DNA of 41,241 nt. It comes from Smittium culicis (Eukaryota > Kickxellomycota > Harpellomycetes > Harpellales > Legeriomycetaceae). Where the stretch lies: NCBI GenBank assembly GCA_001970855.1, contig LSSN01000210.1:12386-53626 (forward strand), read 5' to 3'. The position numbers and the translations under genes are program-made. Below are positions 33,188 through 41,241 of the stretch, piece by piece (position 1 is the first letter of the stretch; each line of letters starts with the position of its first letter). A model generated the notes under the pieces. The model was not told where the DNA came from, ran no database searches, and saw nothing but the letters and a program-made list of their open reading frames with translations.

Positions 33188-35052
33188 ATGATAAAGTTAT
33201 TTACTAAATGCAGTACTGGGATGCCAAGCATAGATTCGGCAAGCTTGATTTTAAGCAAATTGCAGAAATGCAAGGCTGCGGACGCGCATGCTAAATTTTC
33301 AAGATTTGCGAGATCGATGCACGTCCAAAAGGATCAAAGCTCGAGAAAAAGCTTACCAAACTTTAACTTTGCCTCCATAGAGGCCGAGAAATTAGGATCT
33401 GCATCAAGATCAAAAGTCAGCTGCGCAAATTTCGGCTTTTTGTTCAAGAGGAGTTTTACAGGAGCCAGGAACAACAAATTATTTGATTCGAGCTCATTTT
33501 TAGGCTCCTCGAAATCTATATTTTCTGGTAGCTACTACCCAGTCAGAAATTCATCCTCTGCTAGCAGCCAAGGTAATGCTCTTTCGCGATCAATCGAGAT
33601 AGAGTACGATGGAGGAAAGAAAAAGAAAGTGAATGTCGATTCGAAATCTGTTGGATATTGGCTCATTTACTGCTCTTCTATGTGTTTTGGTATTATCGTT
33701 TGGGGCGGTTTGACTCGTTTGACCGAATCTGGTCTCTCTATTGTTGAATGGGCGCCAATTTCAGGTGTTAGGCTGCCTACAACCGAAGAGGGCTGGAATG
33801 AAGAGTTTGAAAAATACAAGCAGTTCCCGGAATACCACAAGTAAGAATTGAACTATTTATTTCATGCTTATTATACTTTTCTAATCTGGGTTTAAGTTAT
33901 TGTTGGCTTTTTTCACCTTTTTTTTAAAAAATTGGATTATGATCTATAAGTCCTTTTTTTTTTATCAAAGCGCTAATATATTCTATTTCTTACCATTTAT
34001 ATTATAATTTTAAATAGGGTACATATTGGCATTTCGCTAGAGAACTTTAAAAAAATATACTTTATGGAATGGTTTCACAGAAACATTGGTAGATTGTTAG
34101 GTTTGGTTTATATCATCCCAGCAGTTTACTTTATTTCTAAGGGTGCTATCCATAAAAAAAATATTGCTAAGGTCCTCGGTCTTGGTAGTTTGATCGGGCT
34201 ACAAGGTGCTATTGGATGGTATATGGTTTCTTCAGGTCTAAACCAAAACTTCCATGATGTCGAAGAAGCTATTCCAAGAGTCAGTCAGTATCGCTTAACA
34301 ACACATCTAGGAACCGCATACCTTTTGTATATCTTGTTTTCAATGTATGGCTTCAAAACAGTTAGATTAAACAGGATTTTAAACGGTTCAATTAAGGTAA
34401 ACTGATAATTTTATTAAATATTTTTTAATACTTTTTCTTATTAACTAACTAAAAAATAAAAAAAATCTCATAGATTATTTTACTATCTATTTTTTTATAT
34501 TGGTAGAACTTGGAACAAATTCGCGAAACTTTGAATAGAGTTGACGTTAAAAAGTTCCAAAAAGGAGTTAGCCATGTAGCCAGATTTGCTCTCTTAACTT
34601 GCTTGAGTGGCGGTATGGTCGCTGGACTCGACGCTGGATTGGTCTATAACGAATTTCCATTAATGGGAGGAAGAGTACTACCAGCAATAGAGGAGTTCTG
34701 GAGCGATAACTACACTAAAGATATTTTCGGAAACGCTCAATCTAAAATCTTCAACTTATTCGAAAACCCAACAACTGTCCAGATGGTGCATAGGACAATG
34801 GCTATGACCACATTCTTCGCTGTCTCGTACCTCTGGTACATCGGTAAAGGTCTAAGACTAAACCGCGCAAACAAGTTCCTGGTCAATTTTTCATTCCTCC
34901 TCGGACTAACCCAAGTCGGTCTAGGTATTGGCACCCTCGTCAATTATGTTCCCATATCATGGGCCTCTGCTCACCAAGCCAATTCGGTTATCTTGGTTGC
35001 TACAATGTTCGGCTTGTCAAACTCGCTAAAAGCAATGCCAAAAATTCTCTAA
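33188..35052 (+). CDS. COX15: Heme A synthase COX15
   Basis: Three exons, 33188-33840, 34018-34396 and 34507-35052, joining in phase to 525 residues. COX15 oxidises the C8 methyl of heme O to the formyl group of heme A in the mitochondrial inner membrane, for cytochrome c oxidase. Family blocks: WGGLTRLTESGLSIVEW and WNEEFEKYKQFPEYHK; then YFMEWFHRNIGRLLGLVYI with a conserved heme-ligand His, GAIGWYMVSSGL and PRVSQYRLTTHLGTAYLLY; then LSGGMVAGLDAGLVYNEFP, FENPTTVQMVHRTM and VGLGIGTLVNYVPISWASAH. Several hydrophobic helices fit the eight-helix fold. The first ~150 residues are Ser/Lys/Arg-rich and unconserved, beginning MIKLFTKCSTGMPSIDSASL, a plausible if long presequence. The frame stays open upstream to an acceptor at 33144; ATG 33188 is chosen because a targeting peptide begins there. 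Confidence 0.94.
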
Positions 35053-36949
35053 TTTTTTCCAGATAAAAAATTATTGTTTAATTTCACTAACTCCCTCCAT
35101 TTAAATTTCCATGATACTGGGACTGTGAACTGTTCAATAAGTATTCTTTTTATGCGATAATCGTGACTCATATTATATTTTAGAGGTTTAATAAATATCA
35201 AAAAAAAATTTTATGACTTTTTCCCTCATTTATTAAATATCAATATTATGACTTAATATTATATCAAATTTCGCTCACCAATCTAAAATTTTTTTTTATT
35301 CCTTCATTATTCAACTTATTGGTAATCAAATTATGCCTTATTATTTTTAAGCTTATATTTCTAATCATTGATAAGAAAATAGCTTTATTTAATTACAGTT
35401 ATCATACTTATTTTTCTTTCGCCTTATTGCATATAGATCAGATATTGATTTATATATACATTTGTGGACCTATTTTTCGATTTGAGGCAGTTCATTATTT
35501 TAGTATTTTTTATATTATTAATTCTTTCCAACACCTTTACCCTTAAAGTTATCCCGAGCAGTAGACTAGTGTTCGTTTTCCAAATCTCCAACTGTATTCA
35601 ATAATCTTAATTTAACTCTGATACTTATGTAATTTTTTTGTTGCTGTAAAATAACAGCAAATAACAAAATTGATATTATACCATAAACGAATCATTGATA
35701 ATTTTTTTTACAGGTCGTTGGACGGGAAAGGGTTAAATGAACGAAAATTAGTATATCATATGTCTTTATTTTACTAAAGTCTTATATTTGACTTATCATA
35801 TAAAAATTTAATAAATTATTTGATTTGGAACTCTATTAATCTCAAACAAGGATATCTAATTTTTTTTTAGCTTTTTTTAATAAAAAAAAAGAAATAATGT
35901 TGACTATATATAGTTAATCAAGTGAATAAGCTTTCCTCTTTTAAAACCATTTCCCAAAGGAATATAAACTTTTATACTTAAAAAATAAAAACTTTAACAT
36001 TTAGATTGACGAAATTTTTTTGATTTAGATCATCATACTTGTTTTAGCTTCTAAAAATTACTCTAATAAAGTAAAATCAAAAAAATATCAATACTCTATA
36101 GCCTAACCTTGACAGAAATTTTATATCTTTTTTTTTTCCTGTGTTCAAAACTAAAATCTTTGTCAAGATTAGTGAGCTTGAAGTTATTTCAAGTAAATTA
36201 TTAAAGATCAATATTTAAATTAACGTTATTAAATTAATAATTCAATATTAATATTTGTAGATTAATTTATTTATGAATACTCGAGTAAAATAAGTGAATC
36301 TTTCAGAATTCAGACTTTTATCGTTAAAAGAAATGGTCATATTTTGAACATAAACTGTAAAATTAATAATTAAAATAATTTTTTTTGTAAATTTATAAAG
36401 AACTATTGTATTTTGTGCTGATTTTTTTGCAAATAATTAATTCCTTGGTTTGTTAATAGCTTTTAATTATGATTTTCTATTATGAAACATGCTTTGAATA
36501 TTTAATATTTTTAGCTCGTCAAAATATGAAAATATCTTTACTGAAATTAAATTAATCAAACCGTTCAAAAATTATCTTTAAAATGATAAAAATTATTAAA
36601 TGTAAACAGAATAACCCATTTTCCAAAGATGTTATAGTTAATTAAAAGGCGTTGATTTTGAATAAATTTTAATGTCTAATTAGGATGACTAAATAAATAT
36701 AATGGCTCAAAATTTTTCGTGTATGAAAGTATGTTTAGCTTAATATATACATTTTTTAATTTTTATTTTCTGTTGTATTATACTAATTAATTTAAATAAT
36801 TATTATTTGCAAACCAATTATACACTCTGCTTTAAATTTCTTGTTTTATTAATTTTTTTTGTCTCAGAAAATTTGTTAATTATAATTTAAAAGTATACAA
36901 AAAACCAATAAAAAATATTTAAAAAGTTAAAAAAATAATAAAAAAATCA
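35053..36949. other. AT-rich spacer between COX15 and the retrotransposon
   Basis: 1.9 kb with no gene visible on either strand. Apart from MITE C (35547-35732) I see only A/T-rich simple sequence, including many AATTAAT/TTAATT runs. The 75-codon open frame at 35319-35546 is low-complexity. Confidence 0.5.
35547..35732 (+). mobile_element. piggyBac-like MITE, copy C
   Basis: 186 bases between TTAA at 35543-35546 and TTAA at 35733-35736, so both target-site copies are intact. The right end GTCGTTGGACGGGAAAGGG is well preserved; the left end has drifted (AGTTATCCCGAGCAGTAGAC) but keeps CAGTAGAC. The internal block CATAAACGAATCAT is shared with copy A. Confidence 0.8.
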
Positions 36950-37024
36950 TTTTTCAACCGACTCCCCTCCGCCGCTCTAGCAGCTCCATACCCACTAGGC
37001 ATTGGTTCAAGGGGGATGGTGAAT

Positions 37025-37048
37025 CACTTATACTTTGCAGTATAAGTG
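37025..37048 (-). other. GNRA-capped hairpin in the LINE 3' region
   Basis: On the minus (sense) strand CACTTATACT, loop GCAA, AGTATAAGTG forms a perfect 10-bp stem closed by a GCAA tetraloop of the GNRA class. It lies about 210 bases after the end of ORF2. Several LINEs use a 3' stem-loop as the site where their reverse transcriptase docks; a similar role here is inference. Confidence 0.65.
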
Positions 37049-37260
37049 TTCTGGGCACGCGGATGCCATTCAAAAATTTGGCTGTTTCCAGCTCAAAATT
37101 TTGATCGGATTTTCCAGCACGAAGCTGGATAAAAGATTGTTTAGACTCCCCCCCAAGGAGTTTTCCAACTAGCCCCAACCGGGCTTCATTGAAATTAGAC
37201 AGTAAAAAAAAATTCGTCAGAACTGATTGGCATCGGTATGAACCGGCGGATCGTCGATGA

Positions 37261-38907
37261 TCAGTGATTTAGCCACCGGCTGCAGCTCAGAAGTATGTGG
37301 TCGACCGTTTCAGGCACACACAAGTTGCAGCAGGGGCAAAAATTTTTGAATTTTTGGTCGACGATTTTCATGTTCGACAAGCGCTGGGCAGTCCGGAATG
37401 TGCCCATACGCATTTTTCCAATGTCCTGAAGGCCCAGCTTCAGGTCCGGATACATTTCTTGAAGGTAAAACCAGTTGCATTTTCCCCCCATTTTCCGATC
37501 CACCGTCCACCAGTGGATGGAAGACCGGTTATTTCGTCGTTTCCGGTTCACTATCGTGATGATAGTCTGACCGTTTGAATCTTGAGAGCAGAATTTTTTG
37601 ATCCACCGGGCACTCCCGGTAACCCAGGTGGCCATCCGTGCCTTCATCGGAGCCTTGATGAGGTTGGTGATCATTATTTTTGAGGTCTGCCACTTATGGT
37701 ATGCACGCTCACGGACTGTGCTGGTGCGCATGAACACTGAGCTTATGCCCAGTTCATCCCTGATACGCTCCATGGCCGCTGATTTTCCGACGTTGGCAAC
37801 CATTCGAATCGCCTTGTGGATTTCCATCTGTATATGCTTTCATCTGGCTTCGCTCATGCCAAATTTCCTTCCACTGTAGCTCCCAATCGGCATCAGCACT
37901 GAATTGATGAACTTTATTTTTAGTGCTGTGAGCACATCAAATCGTCTCGGGAAGCTGTAGGCAGCGTATACAGCCTTCCTGACCTTGTTCTTGTTGTTTT
38001 TGATAGTCCAAGATACATTCCACTTGCTGTTCATAATATAGCCCAAGTGTGTGTACTGGTCGGTAGAGTCGACTTTTTGGCCGTGCAGGGTCATATCAGT
38101 GGTCAATTCCATGCTTATCGTCATTATCCCGCACTTGGAGGCATTCACAGACATTTAACAAGTGTCTGACCATTTGGTAATGGTGTTCAGTGCGGTTTGT
38201 AGCTCGGCTGATGATTCGGCGAATAGAACGGCATTGTCGGCAAACAGTAGTCCAGGTATTCGTGAGGTGAGCCCAGGCACCCGCACACCTGTTACGTTCT
38301 TGAATATATCGTTGATGTAGAAATCGAAGAGTACCGGCGATGCTAGGCACCCTTGCCGCACTCCAAAGAGGTATTCGGTGGGGTTGGAAACTTCATTTCC
38401 AACTCTGACTGCAATTTCAGGGGTATCATACATGCCCTTGATCATATTGAGAAGTTTGCCCCCAATGCCCACTGATCGCAGTTTATGCATTAGGGCCATG
38501 TGGGGGACCTGATCGTAGGCCTTGCTATAGTCGATATAGCACAGCCATGTTTCCTTGTTCTGGATTTTTCGTCGACTGAATATTTCGTATATAGTGGTCG
38601 CTTTGCCCGCAAACTCCTCGAAATTCATGAATCCAGCTTGCTCTAATACCTGTATTTGGTATTTCGCGTCAATTTTACTGAGTTTGGTGTCCACAATTTT
38701 GGCCACCAGTTTTGCCAATGTTGGGATCAGTGATATCCCTCGGTAGTTATCGGGGTACTTCAGGTCACATATTTTAGATACTGGGACCACCACTGATGTT
38801 TCTAGGCACTGGGGTATATCCCCTGTGTCATAAATTAAATTGATGTTTTGTTTAGTAATATTGCTAGGCTTGATGTGGGTGATGGCAGAGCCATCACCAG
38901 TTTCCAT
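37261..38907 (-). pseudogene. LINE ORF2: reverse transcriptase and zinc tail, inactivated
   Basis: One reading frame of 549 codons broken by two nonsense codons, TAA at 38155-38157 and TGA at 37840-37842. RT blocks are in order: DNYRGISLIPTLAKLVAKI, LEQAGFM, WLCYIDYSKAYDQVPH, FGVRQGCLASPVLFDFYIND, then the catalytic box. That box reads LLFADNAVLFAES: the second Asp of F/Y-A-D-D is Asn (codon 38233-38235), which should abolish polymerase activity. After the first stop the thumb region continues (MSVNASKCGIM, YTHLGYIMN). After the second, the C-terminus has the knuckle CPCCNLCVPETVDHILLSC, the CCHC-like motif at the end of many LINE ORF2 proteins. The frame upstream of 38907 shifts: APGADGVPSEVWK is in another frame. 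Both stops and the D-to-N change are each explained by one C-to-T or G-to-A transition. Confidence 0.9.
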
Positions 38908-39325
38908 ACCTCAGATGGCACACCATCAGCTCCCGGAGCTTTGTTGTTAGGCGTACCACAAAGTGCTATCACACTATGGGTAATAGTCACAGTCGCTAGA
39001 GATGAGATTTTCCCACTTATCGGCAGATCGGCTGTTCCCAGTAGCGTCTTTGGCTAGATCTCCAAAACGATTTGTCCAGATTTTTATTTTTTGATGTTTT
39101 TCAGATATTAAATTTTAGTTTTTATCGTAATCTGGGCTATCGGCGATGTCTTGGAGCGATTAAATAGTTTATGATTTGATATAGCGCCAATAGGACTTTG
39201 AGTCGTTATTCAGAACCTGATCGGCGATTATTTTAAGTCTTTTGGCATGCTGGGCTTTTCTATCGGCCTTAATTGATCGATTTGCACTCGATTTGAAATT
39301 GATGTATTTTCTGATTGGGCAATTA

Positions 39326-40342
39326 TTATTCGTTAATTTTTGAAAATTTTTTTCTTCGCTTTTTTATTTTTTTCAGGGCGATCTTTGACAGCACAGTTTT
39401 TATGGCTTCGCCAGGTGCATCCAGCGCACCAAGTTGAGCTGATTGATACCAAAAAGTGTCGATTAGGCCCACGCAAAGATCATTTAGGCCCATTTCTGTT
39501 TCGGCTAGCACTGTAAATCGGTTATGGCTGACAAAATTATTTTCAACCAATAATGATTTTTTCGCGTTGATTTTTGATTTTTTCGCCGGTACCTCGAGAG
39601 CGTTCAAATTCCACTGCGCTGTGATCGGCATGTGGTCGGAGAGGTCTAAAAATCGGTTCGCTGTGCACCAGTTGGGTCGGCTGCTGAGCCCAGCATAGTA
39701 TATGTGATCGATCATTCGGCCCACAGTACTCTTATTGTATCTCGACCCTGTTGAGTTGCTCACTTTTGCATGTTGGAACCCAGTTCCAAGCTTCAGAGTA
39801 AACTTTTTTGAGGCCGGGGTGTCTATATTGTAGTCCCCCAGCAGTATGTGTTTTGAGAATTTTTTATTGAAATTTTTATAGTGGTCCAAAAGCTCAGAAA
39901 TCGCTCGCTTTTTACGAATTCCAGCGTTTGGGAAGTGCACATTTGTGACCAAAAGCTCGAATTTATCACAATTTTTGGTGCGCCCAGAGACTATCCCAGA
40001 TAGCCAAGTCGGTGCAGATTTATATTCGCTAATTTCTAGTCCAATATTATTTTTTACTGCCAGCAGTAGACCGGTGCCACCTTTGGCGTGATCGGCTTTT
40101 GCCTCTATACATGTGTATCCTAATATGCGGAAGCGGTAGGTTTTTTTAGTTAAAAATGTTTCCTGGAGTGCCAGGATATCGGGCTTAGCACTATCCGACT
40201 TTGAAAAATTCAGATAGTGCTCAAGTTCATCTTTTACACTCTTTATGCCTCGTATATTGTAGGTCATAACCGTCAGAGTGTTGTTTTTTGAGCAATTAAT
40301 TTTTTTATTTTTTTGGCCACTTAAATTGGCGGATCGAAATTT
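39326..40342 (-). pseudogene. LINE ORF2: AP-like endonuclease domain
   Basis: Exonuclease-endonuclease-phosphatase fold used by LINEs to nick target DNA for primed reverse transcription. The first ATG (40267) is inside the first strand of the fold (MTYNIRG), so the true start is further upstream; the frame is open to 40342 (FRSANLSGQKNKKINCSKNN). Catalytic motifs look intact: TYNIRG (Asn), LALQETFL (Glu), GGTGLLLAV, LLGDYNIDTP (Asp/Asn), GRMIDHIYY and LSDHMPI (Asp-His). The frame ends with KKIKKRRKKFSKINE and a stop. The sequence that should follow (CPIRKYINFKSSANRS) continues in another frame, so EN is cut off from RT by a frameshift near 39325. The domain alone could fold, but the element could not move itself. 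Confidence 0.88.
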
Positions 40343-40669
40343 TTAATTTTTTTCGCGCCTAATTTTTGCGCCCAGAGCTTTTTCGATTTTATTTATTTCA
40401 TTTTTGTTAAATCAGTTTTTTGGTCGTTAATTGAGTGAATTTCGTGCCTTAATTAGGTGTTACTTCGTTTGATTTTTTTTACTGTAAAATGGATTCTATT
40501 AGTGTGATATTCAACATATTGCACCATTTTACAGTCTCTATTTTAAGCTCTTTGAAGTTGAGAACCAAGGATTTGTCAGTATTATTTAGGATATTTTTTT
40601 GAATTTTTTGATATTTAATTTTTTTTGATTTTTTTTGAGTCATATTATAAGTATATTTTAATAATTATG
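40343..40669 (-). other. Spacer between LINE ORF1 and ORF2
   Basis: About 330 bases, very T-rich on the plus strand, with stops in every minus-strand frame. It may be a real inter-ORF spacer or decayed coding sequence. It contains ACTGTAAAATGG at about 40480-40491 and the inverse CCATTTTACAGT at about 40525-40536, a perfect 12-base inverted repeat with a ~33-base loop. Confidence 0.5.
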
Positions 40670-41239
40670 TCACCAGTAATCTATATCAGAGATATCAAGA
40701 TTTTTTGCGTCAGATTCAGGCTCTATAGCGGCTATATTGCTTCCTGGAGGCGCCTTATCTACGTTTGATACGAAATTGTTAAACGCTTGTTCCGATTTTT
40801 GCCCCACTCTGGCTTTCGCTCCCGTCAATGCGTGCGCTGACGGGGGGCTATACCCATCAGATTCGTTTGTAGGGCTGAGATTCGGCGATATGAACTCTTT
40901 TTTGATCTCCATTGGGGAGCTCATATCACTGTCTACCGAGATATCGGAGAAATCATCACTATTAATTGTGGACTTGGCTGATCTTTTGATTATAGGTTGA
41001 TGATTGTCATCACCACTGCCGTCAGACTCGGTATCATCATCTGATGATACTTTTTCATTAGAGCTGGGAGGCATCACAGCAGCATTTAATGAGCTGGCGG
41101 GGGGGGGGGGTTTCAAGCCTACGGTGCCCCTCAGGCGATTTATGATGCTCGGCTTTTCTGTTACAGCTTCATCATTGGTTGATACTTCAGTATCGTTGAT
41201 GATTTTTGACTTCTCAACCGGCTTTGTGCTGGGTTGAGC
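40670..41239 (-). CDS. LINE ORF1-like acidic protein, C-terminal part
   Basis: The frame is open to the window edge, so the 5' end is missing. The visible 189 codons are rich in Ser, Asp, Glu, Asn and Pro (SSDDDTESDGSGDDN, DDFSDISVDSDMSSPME) and end in DAKNLDISDIDYW. I see no zinc knuckle or RRM in this part; in LINEs those lie further upstream or may be absent. Calling it ORF1 rests on position and strand just upstream of ORF2, and on similar composition; it might instead be a host gene. A run of 12 G at 41099-41110 encodes four prolines on the minus strand and is prone to slippage. The in-frame TTG before it is not a start. Confidence 0.55.
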   Translation of the reverse strand, partial: AQPSTKPVEKSKIINDTEVSTNDEAVTEKPSIINRLRGTVGLKPPPPASSLNAAVMPPSSNEKVSSDDDTESDGSGDDNHQPIIKRSAKSTINSDDFSDISVDSDMSSPMEIKKEFISPNLSPTNESDGYSPPSAHALTGAKARVGQKSEQAFNNFVSNVDKAPPGSNIAAIEPESDAKNLDISDIDYW

Positions 41240-41241
41240 TT

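Larger units (their letters stand above)
36950..41241 (-). mobile_element. Degenerate non-LTR retrotransposon (LINE)
   Basis: Read on the minus strand: an ORF1-like acidic protein (41241-40670, 5' end outside the window), a 330-base spacer, an AP-type endonuclease (40342-39326), a broken linker (39325-38908), a reverse transcriptase and a Cys/His-rich tail (38907-37261), then a 3' region to about 36950. EN at the N-terminus of ORF2 followed by RT and a terminal zinc motif is the plan of the younger LINE clades (Tad/I/Jockey/L1-like); I cannot assign the clade. GC content is plainly higher than the host spacers. The linker still shows typical sequence (KADRKAQHAKRLKIIADQ, SKSYWRYIK, APGADGVPSEVWK), but in different frames from EN and RT. 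The 3' limit is uncertain: the element fades into T-rich sequence at 36900-36950, and no poly(A) tail or target duplication could be defined. Confidence 0.9.

Noticed and set aside
37297..39057. Plus-strand open frames across the LINE (for example 37297-37578, 38555-38746, 38848-39057)
   Set aside because: Shadows of the minus-strand RT frame and its linker.
1..41241. tRNA, rRNA, CRISPR or bacterial operon features
   Set aside because: No cloverleaf with A and B boxes was found by eye, no rRNA sequence, no spaced repeat array; all genes are spliced or eukaryotic in type.

Overview
This window is AT-rich nuclear DNA from an intron-rich fungus. The genes are eukaryotic: ribosomal protein uL16, SBDS, cyclin L, U2AF35, Sec6 and COX15. 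Introns are short, with GTAAGT-like donors, TACTAAC-like branch sites and YAG acceptors. A Zn2Cys6 plus PAS regulator of the ERT1/AcuK type is fungus-specific. CDK5RAP1-type and Rogdi-type genes, many introns and very AT-rich spacers suggest an early-diverging lineage such as Kickxellomycotina/Harpellales. That placement is inference from gene content, not from a search.

Layout. 1-2.3 kb: AT-rich spacer. 2.4-4.4 kb: RPL10 (+) and SBDS/SDO1 (-), tail to tail. 5.1-10.5 kb: cyclin L (-) and a mitochondrial-type tRNA methylthiotransferase (+), head to head. 10.6-12.6 kb: a Rogdi/Rav2-like gene (-). 12.6-20.8 kb: an 8 kb gene desert with a degenerate pogo-like element. 20.8-24.2 kb: SEC6 (+) and U2AF35 (-), tail to tail. 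24.2-26.9 kb: spacer with small repeats. 26.9-30.3 kb: a nine-exon ERT1/AcuK-like regulator (+). 31.4-35.1 kb: a duplicated, partly decayed unrecognised coding segment, then COX15 (+), with three piggyBac-like MITEs in and around them. 36.9-41.2 kb: a broken non-LTR retrotransposon (-) whose 5' end lies outside the window.

Exon structures were rebuilt by hand from splice signals, codon phase and family conservation. They close in frame for SBDS (3 exons, 256 aa), cyclin L (5, 495 aa), CDK5RAP1-like (8, 659 aa), SEC6 (2, 763 aa), U2AF35 (2, 204 aa), ERT1-like (9, 783 aa) and COX15 (3, 525 aa). The Rogdi-like gene has one unresolved link. CDS entries give the genomic span; exon coordinates are in the evidence.

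Functional links: uL16 and SBDS both act in the last cytoplasmic steps of 60S maturation. Cyclin L and U2AF35 both serve pre-mRNA splicing. The tRNA methylthiotransferase and COX15 are both mitochondrial. These are housekeeping genes, not a cluster. The less usual material is in the repeats: the piggyBac-like MITEs, the twice-copied coding segment upstream of COX15, and the retrotransposon with transition-type lesions and a GNRA-capped hairpin in its 3' region.
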